64,000 nucleotides of DNA from Agrypnia vestita (lineage: Eukaryota; Arthropoda; Insecta; Trichoptera; Phryganeidae), in assembly GCA_016648135.1 (NCBI GenBank), contig JADDOH010023134.1:1-64000 (forward strand), in the 5' to 3' direction. The position numbers and the translations under genes were made by a program. Under the pieces are notes generated by a model, which was not told the DNA's origin, searched no databases, and saw only the letters and a list, made by a program, of their open reading frames with translations. This document shows, one piece after another, positions 10,160 to 20,660 of the stretch. The first letter of the stretch is position 1, and each line of letters starts with the position of its first letter.

Positions 10160-10640
10160 AAAAATATATATTTTTCCAAAAGCGCAAGCGAAATGTGGAC
10201 AAATTCAGCGACGCCGTTCCGCCAGTCCATGGCTGCAGTGGTGCTTACGTCACTGGTACCGGCACCGGGCCGGTTTCCGCATTCAAGATGTCGACATCGG
10301 TCCCACTCCATTCGTGGCGACCGTGTCGAGCCATGAAGCTCGCCTTCGTTAACTTCTGAAAAGGCCCTTGTCAGGGCCACATATGGTCCTGTCCAAAACA
10401 CCATACCTACATAAAATGACATATTACTTGTTATTATACCATTTTATGACGAAATGCTGAAAAAATAATTTATTTTTATTTTTGCTCAAGTCGGGCTTTA
10501 TTGTGCAATAACTTTTTTCACACAGCGATTTGGGACTTCTCGCCATAATAATAGTTGAAGTAAGTACATAAAAAACCTTTCCAATGATATATTGCATGTT
10601 GTTATTGGTTCCTAGGCTGGCTCCCATACATTTTTGCCCA
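10160..10640. other. Repeat-like intronic DNA, unclassified
   Basis: The GC-richer block 10180-10400 carries an 89-codon open frame on the minus strand with no family resemblance. It begins at the right flank of the 12-bp target duplication and probably belongs to the older repeat into which the insertion went. Confidence 0.35.
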
Positions 10641-10642
10641 TG

Positions 10643-11230
10643 CTCCTTTCAAGGCATATTATTTGCGGCAAACATTTATTTACATAGATGTTTGAGAAAA
10701 CAGATGGACAAGAAAAACAATCAATAAGAGATTTTTGGAAGAACTACAACATCCTAGATGTCGTAGAAACATAAATCTTTCTTGGAATGAGGTGACAGAA
10801 AAATGTTTGAAAGGGGTTTGGATGAAAATATGGCCAGATCTAAACAAAGAAGATGACACTACGAGAGACTATTGATATCAACGAAATAGTGGAACTAGCA
10901 ACACAAATGGGCTTAGGTGAGGTTGATGTGCAAGATCTTGAAGAGATATTATTAGAAGAAAGAGTAGGAAGTTTTTCTAATGATGGCCACCACCACAAGG
11001 AATTGGCGCACCAAGAAGAACACGAAAATATTGAAAGTAGCAATTCTGAAGAAGAGCAAAAAGAACTTTCAACGGCATTTCTAAAACTAAACTAAGGCAA
11101 AAACTAAACTAGGCACTATAACGGAAATTATTAACCAATTTATTGAAAATGACACGGATTTTGATAGGAGCCCAAAGGCAAGACGGGGTGCCATGCAAGC
11201 CTTATCCACTTATCGACAGCTTCTTAAGGG
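10643..11230 (+). pseudogene. Tigger/pogo transposase C-terminal fragment
   Basis: The plus strand encodes FKAYYLRQTF, then RDFWKNYNILDVVE, WNEVTEKCLKGVW, and EIVELATQMGLGEVDVQDLE. This is the typical end of jerky/Tigger transposases after the DDE domain. The tail continues to SPKARRGAMQALSTYRQLL near 11215. At least three frameshifts and a stop are present, and the DDE core and DNA-binding domain are absent. It is an intronic relic in the same orientation as the host gene. Confidence 0.75.
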
Positions 11231-12227
11231 GGTGACAGACGTGCGAGTAAGTACGCGATCTTATGGTTCGACGACCTTTTTCGCCCGAGTTTTTATTGTT
11301 GTTGGGAAGGTACGTAGGTCGATAGAATGAAAGAGCGATTGGTATTTAATATTTATTTCTCGACCGGAGGTAGGCTCCGGGAGCCAATGAGATATACAGG
11401 TTACAGTGTGTAAGTGAGTAAATTATTAATTATAAAAGAAATGGTAAAAAAAATATCAAACACGTATATAAATGATCGGACAAAAAGAAATGACGACGCG
11501 CGGAAGTCTGCCCGATCTTACGGCAGAAGCCCGACTGGCGTGGTGTCGTCATGTCCCTAGCTCGACCCCTCTGTTTACATCGCGGAGATTTTTATTGTGT
11601 TGATATAAACAAAACTCTGGGTCGGGCGATATGTACTTGGCACAGGGTTGAATAGGTACCGCTACATTGTTGTCCCACATAAATGTATTATAATTTGTAA
11701 TGTAATAATTTAAAATGTATTATACTTTTTTCTTCTTATATACATTTATGTACTACTTGCTATTTAATACATTATAATGATATTCCTCTCCTACTCACGA
11801 GTTGTATTACTCTTGTAGAAGAGAAATACCATTGCAAAAAAACTGTTGCTATCTTTACTGTAAAAAAAATGTTTTTATTTTTATTTTTTTAATTTTAATT
11901 TTAATTTTTTTAAATTTTTTTATTAGCAAGATTCAAGCTTATAATAATATATTGGCAATCATACGAAAGGTGGAAAGAAATGCTACCATTGATTCTATCA
12001 AGAAAATAAATAATTCTTTAAGGGCTGGAATTGTGGAAATCTTCCTTCCTTCACGTAACTCTCTTACTAAATTTACATGTGATAAACGCTCTCTTTTCAT
12101 AAGCCAGTACTTCATCCGCACTCGCCGTTTTTAAAATGTGATAATATGATATAATTCCTAAATAACACAAGGCTTCATCTCTCGACGACATCGCGATACG
12201 GTGTGAGCAAGCTTCACGTCTGTCACC
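11231..12227. repeat. Segment bounded by a 13-bp inverted repeat
   Basis: GGTGACAGACGTG at 11231-11243 and its exact complement at 12215-12227 bracket about 1 kb of DNA. Inside are GC-richer ends (11231-11640, 12170-12227) and a T-rich middle. No transposase was recognised, and homology stops after 13 bp, so an element is possible but not proven. Confidence 0.3.
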
Positions 12228-12732
12228 GACGTCGAGCCGAGTAAGTTTGCGAACTTAAAAACTGCGCACTTTATGTTGTACGTCTACCACCCATACTTAC
12301 ACGTGCTTTACACGTGCGCAAACAAGAAACGCAAATGACATTAGACACATTTTTGATAAAAAGATAGAAAATTGGAAATGCGGAAGAATCTGAATGAATT
12401 CAAACGTAAATGATGACTTAGAATCTCTTTGATTTTTTGTATTTTTCGCATCGAGTGTTTGTTACTTGACGCACTTTTAAAGGTTGGTTTAAAATTAATA
12501 ATACCGGGTGTATGTTTATTTATGTTTCTATATTTGTAAGAAATAAACTTTTGTTGTATTGTTATAAAAAAACATATTTAATAAACTTAATTGACAAAAT
12601 ACATATTCATTAATAAAAAATTTCCCTTAACCCCCCAATATTTACATGGTGACATAACCTCGTTTTGTTCCGGCAGTCGTCAGATATCATAAAAAACCCG
12701 AGTGCGCGATCTTTCAGCCGACACCTTACTTC

Positions 12733-12818
12733 GCGATTCGTATTCGTTTTGCGGTGCCGCTGTCCTATTTTAATTTAGGAGTTAAAATAGGACCGCAAAA
12801 TGAATAAAAATCGCCTAG
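12733..12818. repeat. Hairpin with ~35-bp arms
   Basis: The left arm runs from GCGATTCGTATTCGTTTTGC to TGTCCTATTTTAA. The right arm is TTAAAATAGGACCGCAAAATGAAT and on to ATCGC. The arms differ by a short internal stretch (GGTGCCGC). It lies about 300 bp upstream of the last GalNAc-transferase exon, within the intron. Confidence 0.6.
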
Positions 12819-13132
12819 TGTAGTGCCGCCTTTATACTTTCTACGCTTTAAGAATTACGTGTACAAATTGATGGTTTCACCGATATATTGTCTATGCTTT
12901 GAGTAATGTATTTTCACGGATTATGTGTAGTGAATCTGAGAATTCGTTGATTTAGATGTTTTCACTGCCCACACTCTGCCCGACCGGGAAAAGTACATTT
13001 TTACTAGTGAAAATATAGTCTCACTAAAAATGCAAATTCGCTGTAACATATGCACATAAATGTATTTCGTTTATTGTGATGAAAATTTGTAATAATAAAT
13101 GCTAGTACTAATATGTGTGTTCTGTCTTTTAG

Positions 13133-13306
13133 GATGAAATGTGGCTCGTACACGGAGGAAATCCAAGGTGTCTCGATATAAATATCAAAACAAAAGAAAT
13201 TTATGTAACAAAATGCAGTACTGGTTCTAGGACTCAAATGTGGAGCATCCAACATGTGAATGTGAAGAGGTTGGAGAATTGGGATAAAGATGTAGATTTT
13301 CTTTAG
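13133..13306 (+). CDS. Polypeptide N-acetylgalactosaminyltransferase, last coding exon with stop
   Basis: After a strong pyrimidine-rich acceptor (TTCTGTCTTTTAG ending at 13132) the exon reads DEMWLVHGGNPRCLDINIK, a linker, then CSTGSRTQMWSIQ, and ends at TAG 13304-13306 (57 residues). CLD and the final Q-x-W belong to the last repeat of the ricin-type lectin domain. It follows on in phase 0 from the exon at 1264-1375 (...GGNQLWRYKQ), so the two give a continuous lectin-domain end. The 3' UTR continues to the right; the polyadenylation site was not fixed. Confidence 0.85.
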   Translation, partial: DEMWLVHGGNPRCLDINIKTKEIYVTKCSTGSRTQMWSIQHVNVKRLENWDKDVDFL

Positions 13307-13620
13307 TTTGTTCATTTTTATCCATGTTGAACCGTGACCTTTATCAAGAAGACATGTGCAAATATTTGCATTAGCTTTCGGAAGAAAGGAAATATGTAAT
13401 TAATTATAGGAAATGATAAGTGCAATTTTCGAAAATAAGGTATGCTAAATTAATATTGATTATATTTTAAAATACATATGTCCATGTCATGGAATTTCAG
13501 TTGTGCTCTTGCTTTAAGGGGTTACGTGTAGTCAGAGGCGTGAAAAAATAGACATTTTCAAAATTTTTTTTGAACAGTTGTGTAATGTTTTATTCAATAC
13601 ATAATACCAAAGTTTTACAC

Positions 13621-13660
13621 TATATAGCTGTGCCCGCGCGGCTTCGCACGCGTAGATTTT
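13621..13660 (+). repeat. GTGCCCGCGCGGCTTCGC motif of a dispersed repeat
   Basis: TGTGCCCGCGCGGCTTCGCA followed by CGCG forms a small GC hairpin. Close variants occur at 9604-9627 (TGCCCGTTGCACGGCTACGC) and, on the minus strand, at 16905-16922 (CCCGCGGCTTCGCCGAC). This motif marks a common class of insect interspersed repeats. Here it immediately precedes the heat-shock-element-like array. Confidence 0.5.
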
Positions 13661-13683
13661 TAGTACACTGTTTGGATCGTCAT

Positions 13684-13885
13684 AGAACTTTCGCGAACCT
13701 TCTAGAACATTTTCCTTACAGAACTTTCAAGAAATTTATCGAATGTACAGGAACCTTCTAGACACACTGACACATTCCGCCACATTCTGCCACTCAGTTT
13801 GGAACCTTATAGAACTTTCAGGAATTTTCTAGAACCTTCTCCTTCCAGAACTTTCTAGAGCAGGTTTTTCCGGAACCTTCTAGAC
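13684..13885. promoter_or_regulatory. Array of heat-shock-element-like pentamers (GAA/TTC, 5-bp phase)
   Basis: Alternating nGAAn and nTTCn pentamers run in strict 5-bp phase. GAA or TTC begins at 13685, 13690, 13695, 13700 and 13705, all perfect. The run 13721-13763 has nine phased units, six perfect. The run 13802-13839 has eight, seven perfect. Shorter runs follow at 13848-13860 and 13868-13885. Three or more such units make a canonical heat-shock element bound by HSF trimers. The array can also be described as a degenerate 10-bp minisatellite (GAACCTTCTA), which would create the sites automatically. It lies 0.4-0.6 kb beyond the GalNAc-transferase stop codon. Confidence 0.7.
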
Positions 13886-14817
13886 TTACCGAAACAGTCG
13901 GCGCATCTACTTTGAAACAATCTGAAGCATTTGCGGCCTTCCCATAACAAAACAATGTGCTAGAAAGCACATTTTCGGCACCCACTCCCATCCACGCTCA
14001 GCCACCCCCACCAAACTCGCTTTTTTCGATGTGACACCAAGGGCTATCCACCATCATAACCACCGGTGGGTGGTTGTGGCTGGTTGTGGAGAAAACTTGG
14101 CGGATAGGGAAACACGGGTTTCTTTTTATATATATATATATATATATATTGATATTGATTTCAAGTAACTAAACCGGAAATTTCAAATAGAATTATTAAT
14201 ACTGGACCACTGTAGCAGCTTGATTCTTCTTGCAAATAGTGCCTCACGGTGTCCATCAGTACTTCTTAGTGGTTTATCTAAATTTGATGAAACAAAAAAA
14301 TTAGTAGTTTAATAGTTTATCTTGTGCTTAATCGAAGCTTTCTTTTTTTCAAATATAGCGAAATGGCGGTCTTTGAAAGCTTAATTTTGAATTTTGAGGG
14401 AAAAAATCACTCATTTATTATTTATATAAAAAATGTTTAAGTCAAAAAAGGATCCTTTGATTAAGCACAAGTTTTTAATGCCTTAAGTACGATGTATAAA
14501 TTTCATTTAAATCTGTCAAGTAGTTTTTAAAATATTGTGGACACCGTTTTTGAAAACGTTATTTTGAGAAAAACGCGTATAAAGTTTTATACATGAATAA
14601 TTAATACAAATACAATTTATAAAATCACTTACGTAGAGTTGTCTATTTCTGGCCCATATAATAGATCTTCTGCCGATGTGTAAACCTCCAAGATGTCGAT
14701 TTGTTTTTATCAACGTCTCATTCTGCCTTCTCGAGTGACCCCATTTGCATGTTGGCCAGCAATTTTTATGCACTCTATATCAATTTTTCAGCATACTGGT
14801 GTGCATTAGACCCACAA
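13886..14817. other. Intergenic DNA with (TA)n microsatellite
   Basis: A perfect TA run lies at about 14127-14149. The rest is AT-rich and without recognised coding. The GC-richer part 13886-14110 appears to be the end of the repeat that carries the HSE-like array. Confidence 0.5.
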
Positions 14818-15345
14818 TTTTTTATTTATTTATTTGTTTATTCGTGGGTGAGCAGCTTGTGGGCTGATGTACCCCAGGTTTTTTACAATGTCATTTAAAT
14901 ATCCATTGAACAGTATTAGAGAGAAAAAAAGAACAGAGAATAGAGGAAAAAATGGAAATTACTACAACAGAAGAAAAAGAAAAGATAAAAAAGAATACAT
15001 ATATAAATATAATCATTGATCTGTTTCTAAAAATTTGTCTAGTCTTTTTTGAAGGTGTCCACTGTGGTTGCTTCAATGACTTTTATTCCAGCTATCGACC
15101 ACACGGTTTGATAAGAAGTTCTTCCTTGGAATTGTTGAAAATGCTGCATGATTCAGTTTCAGTTGGTGACCTCTGAGGTTATTGGTGTTAAGGTGGTATA
15201 TGTTCGTCAATTCTGGGCAGTTATACTTGTCAGTTAGTGTTCCACACAAAATGGCGAACGGCAACGATTTAGTAGATTTGTAAAATAGGGAGGTTGCACG
15301 ATCCGACGCCTTGCCGCGGACACGCGAGTTTTGTGATATTTTAAT
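14818..15345 (-). pseudogene. Non-LTR retrotransposon 3' end, 5'-truncated
   Basis: The minus strand encodes LTDKYNCPELTNIYHLNTNN, then RGHQLKLNHAAFSTIPRKNF and NRVVDSWN, then after one frameshift KVIEATTVDTFKKRLDKFLE. This is the conserved C-terminus of CR1/jockey-like RT proteins. A 3' UTR of about 150 bp follows and ends in an (AAAT)-rich tail at 14818-14845 on the plus-strand map. It is a typical dead-on-arrival 5'-truncated insertion. Confidence 0.8.
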
Positions 15346-16780
15346 CAATAATTAATTAATTAAAAAATTAAAAAATTTTAAAAATTTAAAATATTTAGAA
15401 TATTTGAAAAATTACAAAATTTATATTACTACACTTTTATCACATTTTACTAAAACAGGAAAGAGATTTTAAATAAAACACAGGTTCAGACTATACAAAA
15501 ACGGTGCACTGAACCGGCAGAGTGACGGACATTACGACCGATAAAAGCACAAGAAAGGCGAGGATTTCACACTGCCTGGTCCATTTCACCTTCCTTTATT
15601 TATACCAAAAAATAAACATAACGGGAATTTAACGGTCAAAATGGGATTAGTCTTGGAGGGGAGATAAATCTTGAGATGGCGCAGTAGCGGAGAGTGATGG
15701 ACCACTTGCATCCGCACGGAAAAGAGTCGCAGGCGCGTGTAATACCGTGCCGCTGTAGTGCTTAGACGGCGCGTTTGGCTCGTCTATCTAAGATTTCTCT
15801 CGATTGGAGAGACGTACATATGTACAAATTATATCAATTTGGGCGCTTGACACATCCGCATATGAATTTAATTATGACTAATGTGTCCGGATGTGTCAGC
15901 GACCGTAATTCGCCTCAAAAGGGCCGAATCTTATCTCTCGATATATCTCCCTCAAAACCAATCCGATTGTTTATTTTTTAGTGAATCCTGACAGGAAATG
16001 ACATGCCGAATCCAACGGTATACGACATGCCAGGTTTTGTGCATTTTAAAAAAAATTCATCTCGCGAATTTTTTCGCATTACGGCCCGGACGCCCTTCAC
16101 GGGACGCCGGCGTGTGGTCCATAAACCCAGCTTCACCGTATTGGATGCCGCGTGAGGGGTGCGCACGCTGTTTCGGGCCCCCTTTCAGACGGCTACCTGC
16201 CAATCTATTGCGCAGTTAGTAAAAGAAATGTAAAAAAATGTGTTTTTTAATGTTATTTGTAATCCGCGAGATCGTCGTCATCTTCCAAAAATGAGATGCG
16301 CGTCTCGCGGGTTTTTCTATATGCACAATCCCTGTTATCTCCCGTCAGCATTCAGAATTAATAAGACCGCCAAAACCCAGCCAGTTTATTTTCCAAAAAA
16401 CACAGAATAAAAATATAAGAAATACTTAATTCTAACAAAAACATATAAATTATACAAAAAGTACTTAATCTAACAAAGACATACATAAAATTATGGGCAT
16501 AAAGATAATAAATAATACAGAAAATCATACAGTTTCGTTGAGGCCTCAAACGATATAGGATTATACACGGTTACAGCACAAAATTATCAAGACATAAAGC
16601 AGGGCAACGATTAGGTATACAATATTGACAGTAAAAAAGCAGAGATAAAATATGGAATGACATCTTACACAAATTCCAGACAGTGTACACATATATAGAA
16701 TAATCAGGGCATTCAGTAATTTATAAAAATATTTTCCTATCAAAATGTATAATATTTAATTCAATCTAAAAAATGTCAAA
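15346..16780. other. Intergenic, partly GC-richer, unclassified repeat DNA
   Basis: 15480-16210 is less AT-rich than its surroundings and contains a hairpin (TGACACATCCG at 15848-15858 with its complement at 15888-15898). A second hairpin, CCGCGAGA / TCTCGCGG, spans about 16263-16311. No open frame has family resemblance. This could be the remains of a retroelement terminal region. Confidence 0.4.
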
Positions 16781-16989
16781 AAGGTCTCATATTGCGGCAT
16801 AAATTATCGCATAGCGGGAGATCCTCCGCGTGCTCGCAGTCCAAAATAGTGATAGCTTGGGCCCGCCGCCGCCAGGGTCGCATAATCGCCTCGGCGCCTT
16901 GGTGTCGGCGAAGCCGCGGGTTTGCTACCTGTAGTACCTTCATTGACATTATTTTGTGTTCTCTGTCTGGAATTTCGCAGGCATAATTT

Positions 16990-18375
16990 TTAAGTATCGC
17001 GGGACCATATCCCATGCGAAACAGTTAGAATCTTGTATGTCTCAATCAGATCACCTCGCTCACGTCTCTGTTTCAATGTTGGCAATTTTAGTGTCCTTAA
17101 TCTTTCATCATAGGATTTCTTCTTGAGGCATTTAACAAGTTTGGTAGCTCTTCTTTGTACATTCTCAAGGAGGTCTATATCCTTAATAAAATATGGGTTA
17201 CATATTTGGAATCCATACTCCAATACCTGTCTAATACATGAATTGTACAATTGGATGAATAGGGCTGTATTTATCTCATGGAAAGATTTTTTGAAGAGGT
17301 ACAACATTGAATTAGCTTTCTTTGTAATTGTAGTTATATGCTCACTCCATTTGAGCTCATGTGATACTGTTATACCAAGATCTTTTTTTTTCTTTACCAA
17401 TTTTAGTTGTGTTTGTCCCAATTTATATGACTGTTGAGGATTGTTTTTACCAACATGCATAACCGTGCACTTGTCTGTGTTAAGGTTGAGAAGCCATTTT
17501 CTAATCCTTTGCATTATCCGCTCTAAGTACTCATGAAGGTTGTGGTTGTTACTGATTGCATTAGCATAAAGTTTGGTATCATCTGCAAAAAAGCTTGCTG
17601 TCGAAGAGATTTCAGACGACAAATCAGCTATGTAGATGGTAAATAGGATGGGACCCAGCACGGATCCTTGCGGGACTCCACTGGTCACATCACATCACAA
17701 CACAGACAACTTATTAACCACTCTGACTTGAAATTTAGGTTGTTCTAAAAATGCCTTAATCCATCTGTATAGTTTTCCGTTGATTCCAATATGATCTAGC
17801 TTTACAAGTAGTCTGTTTAACGGGACTTTATCAAAGGCCTTCTCAAAATCCAAATATAATATATCGATAGGTTGGTGTTGGTCATGTTCATTTGTCCAAT
17901 ATTCCAAACACATTAGAAGATTTGTGGTGGTAGACTTTTTGGGAATAAACCCATGATGTTCATCTGGTATGATTTTATTTGATAATATGAATTGACTTAG
18001 TTTTTCCACTATTATCTTTTCCATGCATTTCCATGTGATTGATGTTAGGCTAACTGGACTGTAATTTGATGGTTCCATTTTATCACCTTTTTTATATATG
18101 GGTGTTAGTAAAGCTTGTTTCCATACTTCTGGTAGTTTTGCTTGGTTAAAAGATTTTGTCATTATATTTGATATTATAGGAGCCAATGAACAGGCACAGC
18201 GTTTCAAAAGTATAGCAGGTATATCATCTGGACATGTAGCTGTGTCTTCCTTCAATGTGTTAAGTATTTTTTCTACTTTGGTTATTGAAAAATCAATTTC
18301 ACTTAAAGTTTCCTCAGTATGTCCATTGTGCATCAATATCATTTTCTTGCATGACATTTGTCCAATCAGTTTCAA
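16990..18375 (-). pseudogene. Reverse transcriptase ORF of the 17-19.5 kb element
   Basis: Two open stretches (18375-17695 and 17688-16990) meet at a small frameshift right before TSGVPQGSVLG. Together they hold fingers, palm with D (YLDFEKAFD) and FADD, and the thumb, about 460 residues. The product would polymerise cDNA by target-primed reverse transcription. The frameshift and the missing 3' end make it non-functional. Confidence 0.8.
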
Positions 18376-18636
18376 GAATGTTGTTATTAATTGTATTGTA
18401 ATCAGCAGATTTGTAGTCTTTTCTAGGTTGATATTGTTCTTCTGAATCTTGTAATGGATTTTGAATTTGTAATGTTGCTAATAAAACCTCGTGGTCGCTT
18501 TTTCCAACCGGGGAAAGATGCTTAATTTGTGTTATTAAGTTTTCATCATTGCACAATATGAGATCTAAAATAGAAGGGACTTTTCAAATATGTTTTAATA
18601 TACTTTGTAATACACACACAATATGAGTTATTAATT

Positions 18637-18681
18637 TACAACTATAGTTTCGAGAGGAGCAGTCCCTCTCATCATCAGGTA
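18637..18681 (-). ncRNA. Hammerhead ribozyme, 3' terminal copy of the PLE
   Basis: On the minus strand: stem I TAC/GTA, core CTGATGA (18678-18672), one extra T, stem II GAGAGG with CCTCTC, GAA, palindromic stem III ACTATAGT, cleavage triplet GTT. The sequence is identical to the plus-strand copy at 19150-19194. Confidence 0.75.
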
Positions 18682-18893
18682 TAGATAATAACTAACTTAA
18701 ATACAAAATTTATCAATCTAATTGGGTAGGTCAGGGGGGTCAGGGGGGCGCGCGGCAGGGAAGGGTATTTTTTTCGCCGAACAGCTCTAGGAGTGGTGAA
18801 GTGGACTGAAATGTGATATTATTTATTAATGTGTTTCCAGAATTTAATTTTATTTTTTAGGATTTCAACGGTTTCCAAACTATTCATTATCCA

Positions 18894-19109
18894 TCATCTA
18901 TGGGGAACCGAGTGGAGTAATTTTAATTTGTGACTATCGAAAGAATGATTGGTGTTAATTATATGATTGGCAAATTCGGAGAAATTGTTATTTTTTAAGC
19001 AGCGGCGATGTTCTTTTATGCGTGTATTTAAGTTTCTAGTGGTTTGGCCTATATACTTTTTGTCACAATCTCCGCAAGTTATTTCATATATCCCACTTTT
19101 TTCTAACAT
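18894..19109 (-). CDS. GIY-YIG endonuclease domain fragment of a Penelope-like element
   Basis: 71 codons begin at MLEKSGIYEITCGDCDKKYI. They contain the GIY and YIG halves (GIYEITC...KKYIGQTTRNLNTRIKEHRR) with the conserved Arg, followed by FANHIINTNHSFD and ending at a stop after HSVPHR. Beyond the stop, in the same sense, SLETVEILKNKIKFWKHINK resembles the usual C-terminal end, so one or two stop mutations truncate it. In PLEs this domain nicks DNA next to an RT that is missing here. The upstream start is arbitrary because the element is truncated. Confidence 0.75.
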   Translation of the reverse strand: MLEKSGIYEITCGDCDKKYIGQTTRNLNTRIKEHRRCLKNNNFSEFANHIINTNHSFDSHKLKLLHSVPHR

Positions 19110-19149
19110 ACCTATTTTTGTTTTTGAATTTAGAAGATTGATAAATCTA

Positions 19150-19194
19150 TACCTGATGATGAGAGGGACTGCTCCTCTCGAAACTATAGTTGTA
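19150..19194 (+). ncRNA. Hammerhead ribozyme, inverted 5' terminal copy of the PLE
   Basis: Stem I TAC (19150-19152) pairs with GTA (19192-19194). The core CTGATGA is at 19153-19159, with an extra T at 19160. Stem II is 19161-19166 with 19174-19179, GAA is at 19180-19182, stem III is ACT/AGT (183-185 with 188-190), and the triplet is GTT. It is opposite in strand to the PLE coding part, as expected for the inverted partial terminal repeat. Confidence 0.75.
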
Positions 19195-19517
19195 AATTAA
19201 TAACTCATATTGTGTGTGTATTACAAAGTATATTAAAACATATTTGAAATTATAATGTTGCACCACGAAGTATCTGCCAAATCTTTCAATGATAGAAGGG
19301 ACTTGGTTGTTTCGATATCTTGTTGGTTGTGAGACTAGTTGATGTAAGTTGCTATCGTTATACATTTCTAGGAATATTTTTTCTGAGGTTATATTGTCGT
19401 TTTGTGATCTGGACGTGTCCATTGTTAATGGCCATTGTATCTTGGGGTAGTTGAAATCTCCAAGTATTATGACATTATTGTCATCGCTACATGATTTTAT
19501 ATTCTGATAGAGTTGAG

Positions 19518-20464
19518 ATTAGAAAAAATAATGTAACAAAATAATTATTATATCCCATCATTTATTTATTTTATACACGACCCACCCAATTGACTCAAAG
19601 ATTTTAAAAACGGTGGTTTAATATAACAAACCTTTGATAAAAGTAGGTTATGCGGCAATTAAAACATTCATCCGTATTCTGAACTAAGAAATATTGCTAT
19701 TTCTTGTATCTTGACAGTTATTGTATAATAACATTGTAACACTGTTTTTTTGACGTTTTATGTCTGACAGGTTTGAAATTAATGAATTCGATCAATTAGA
19801 AAGCTCATTATTCATAATTGTGAATAACTTGAGGTTTGTTTACGCGTTAGAGCTTTCTCATTGATTAAATTCATTAATTTCAAACATGTCAAACATCTCA
19901 ATATTACTATTTTCAGAATAGCACACATTGTTATACTAGGTGCCTTTAAAAACCTTTAAAGAATTGCATTTTTAAGTGGTTAAAATAATATAAAATGATT
20001 TTTTTATACATGTTGTATAATAAAATTTCATTGGCGGGAGTACTGTGTTCATGGCAGCTTTGAATAACAAACCTGTACCTATCAACTGCTCGGTTTCACT
20101 GCCACTGAAATACTAATACTAAATCAAATTCAGTTACACTAATGGATCTTAAGTCTAAAAGTAGAAATATAAAAGAAATTTCTTATATTATTCTTAGAAT
20201 TACTCAGGTATAAACCCCGTTCCGTAGTAGCCGCGCCATCAGTCAGCCGGGCTTTCTACTAGAGTGCCGTCAGTTTAAAACAAATAACCGGATCGAGTTG
20301 ATATTTTCACAGAATATTTTTGAAACATTTTAATTTAGGAAAATGCAACAAAAATCGATTTTTTGAAAATCCTGACTACTACGTGTACCCCTTAAATATT
20401 ACAAGAATTCAAATCTATTATTTTGTACATAATTTCTTTTGAATAGCAGTTTGGAAATATATAT
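19518..20464. repeat. Imperfect palindrome (19669-19925) in otherwise plain DNA
   Basis: GACAGGTTTGAAATTAATGAATT (about 19766) pairs with AATTCATTAATTTCAAACATGTC, and pairing continues outward to ATTCTGAA/TTTTCAGAAT and inward to GAAAGCTC/GAGCTTTC. This is a MITE-like structure of about 255 bp with no coding. Nothing else was recognised in the stretch. Confidence 0.55.
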
Positions 20465-20660
20465 CATATTTTGAGTAGCTTGTTGGTGTAGTGGTTATGA
20501 CTCTTGCTTAGTGATCCAGTGGTCGGTAGTTTGAGCCCCATTCCAAGACACCAGCGAGTTAGTATTTTCACAGCGCGAGCGTTTAGCTTTTTTTGAAAAT
20601 AGTAAGTATATTGATGCGACAAGTATTTTGTGTTCGCATCTCTATTTGTAAAAAAAAAGA
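20465..20660 (+). mobile_element. tRNA-derived SINE-like unit
   Basis: An RNA polymerase III box A-like sequence (TGGTGTAGTGG, 20484-20494) and a box B-like sequence (GTTTGAGCCC, 20529-20538) are correctly ordered. CCAGCGAGTTAGTATTTTCA follows. A second unit at 33250 shares the downstream text (GCTAGCAAGTTTTTTCATA), so the two look like members of one family. Ends and target duplications were not determined. Confidence 0.55.

Larger units (their letters stand above)
18583..19291 (-). mobile_element. Short Penelope-like element with GIY-YIG and inverted terminal repeats
   Basis: A 709-bp insertion is bracketed by the 13-bp duplication ATAGAAGGGACTT (18570-18582 and 19292-19304). On the minus strand it reads: an inverted terminal segment (about 19250-19148), a GIY-YIG endonuclease fragment (19109-18894), a tail, then a forward terminal segment (about 18690-18585). 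The two terminal segments are about 100-bp near-identical inverted copies, and each contains a hammerhead. This is the known layout of PLE insertions with partial inverted terminal repeats. The reverse transcriptase is absent (5' truncation). Confidence 0.85.
16985..19517 (-). mobile_element. CR1/jockey-type non-LTR retrotransposon, 5'-truncated and interrupted
   Basis: Reading the minus strand, the end of the endonuclease domain (NNVIILGDFNYPKIQW near 19490, PTRYRNNQVPSI near 19300) is interrupted by a PLE (18583-19291). It resumes as LDLILCNDENLITQI and SDHEVLLATLQI. The RT follows from 18375 to 16990 with the blocks NYSPVSLTSITWKCMEKII, YLDFEKAFDKVP, SGVPQGSVLGPILF and FADDTKLYA, then the thumb and C-terminal region. 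Frameshifts occur near 18320 and 17692, and the element is cut near 17010, before its natural end. It was intact enough at PLE insertion that the reading frames still match on both sides. Confidence 0.85.

Noticed and set aside
10153..10422. 89-codon minus-strand frame as a gene
   Set aside because: It lies within repeat-like DNA, has no family resemblance and no regulatory signal.
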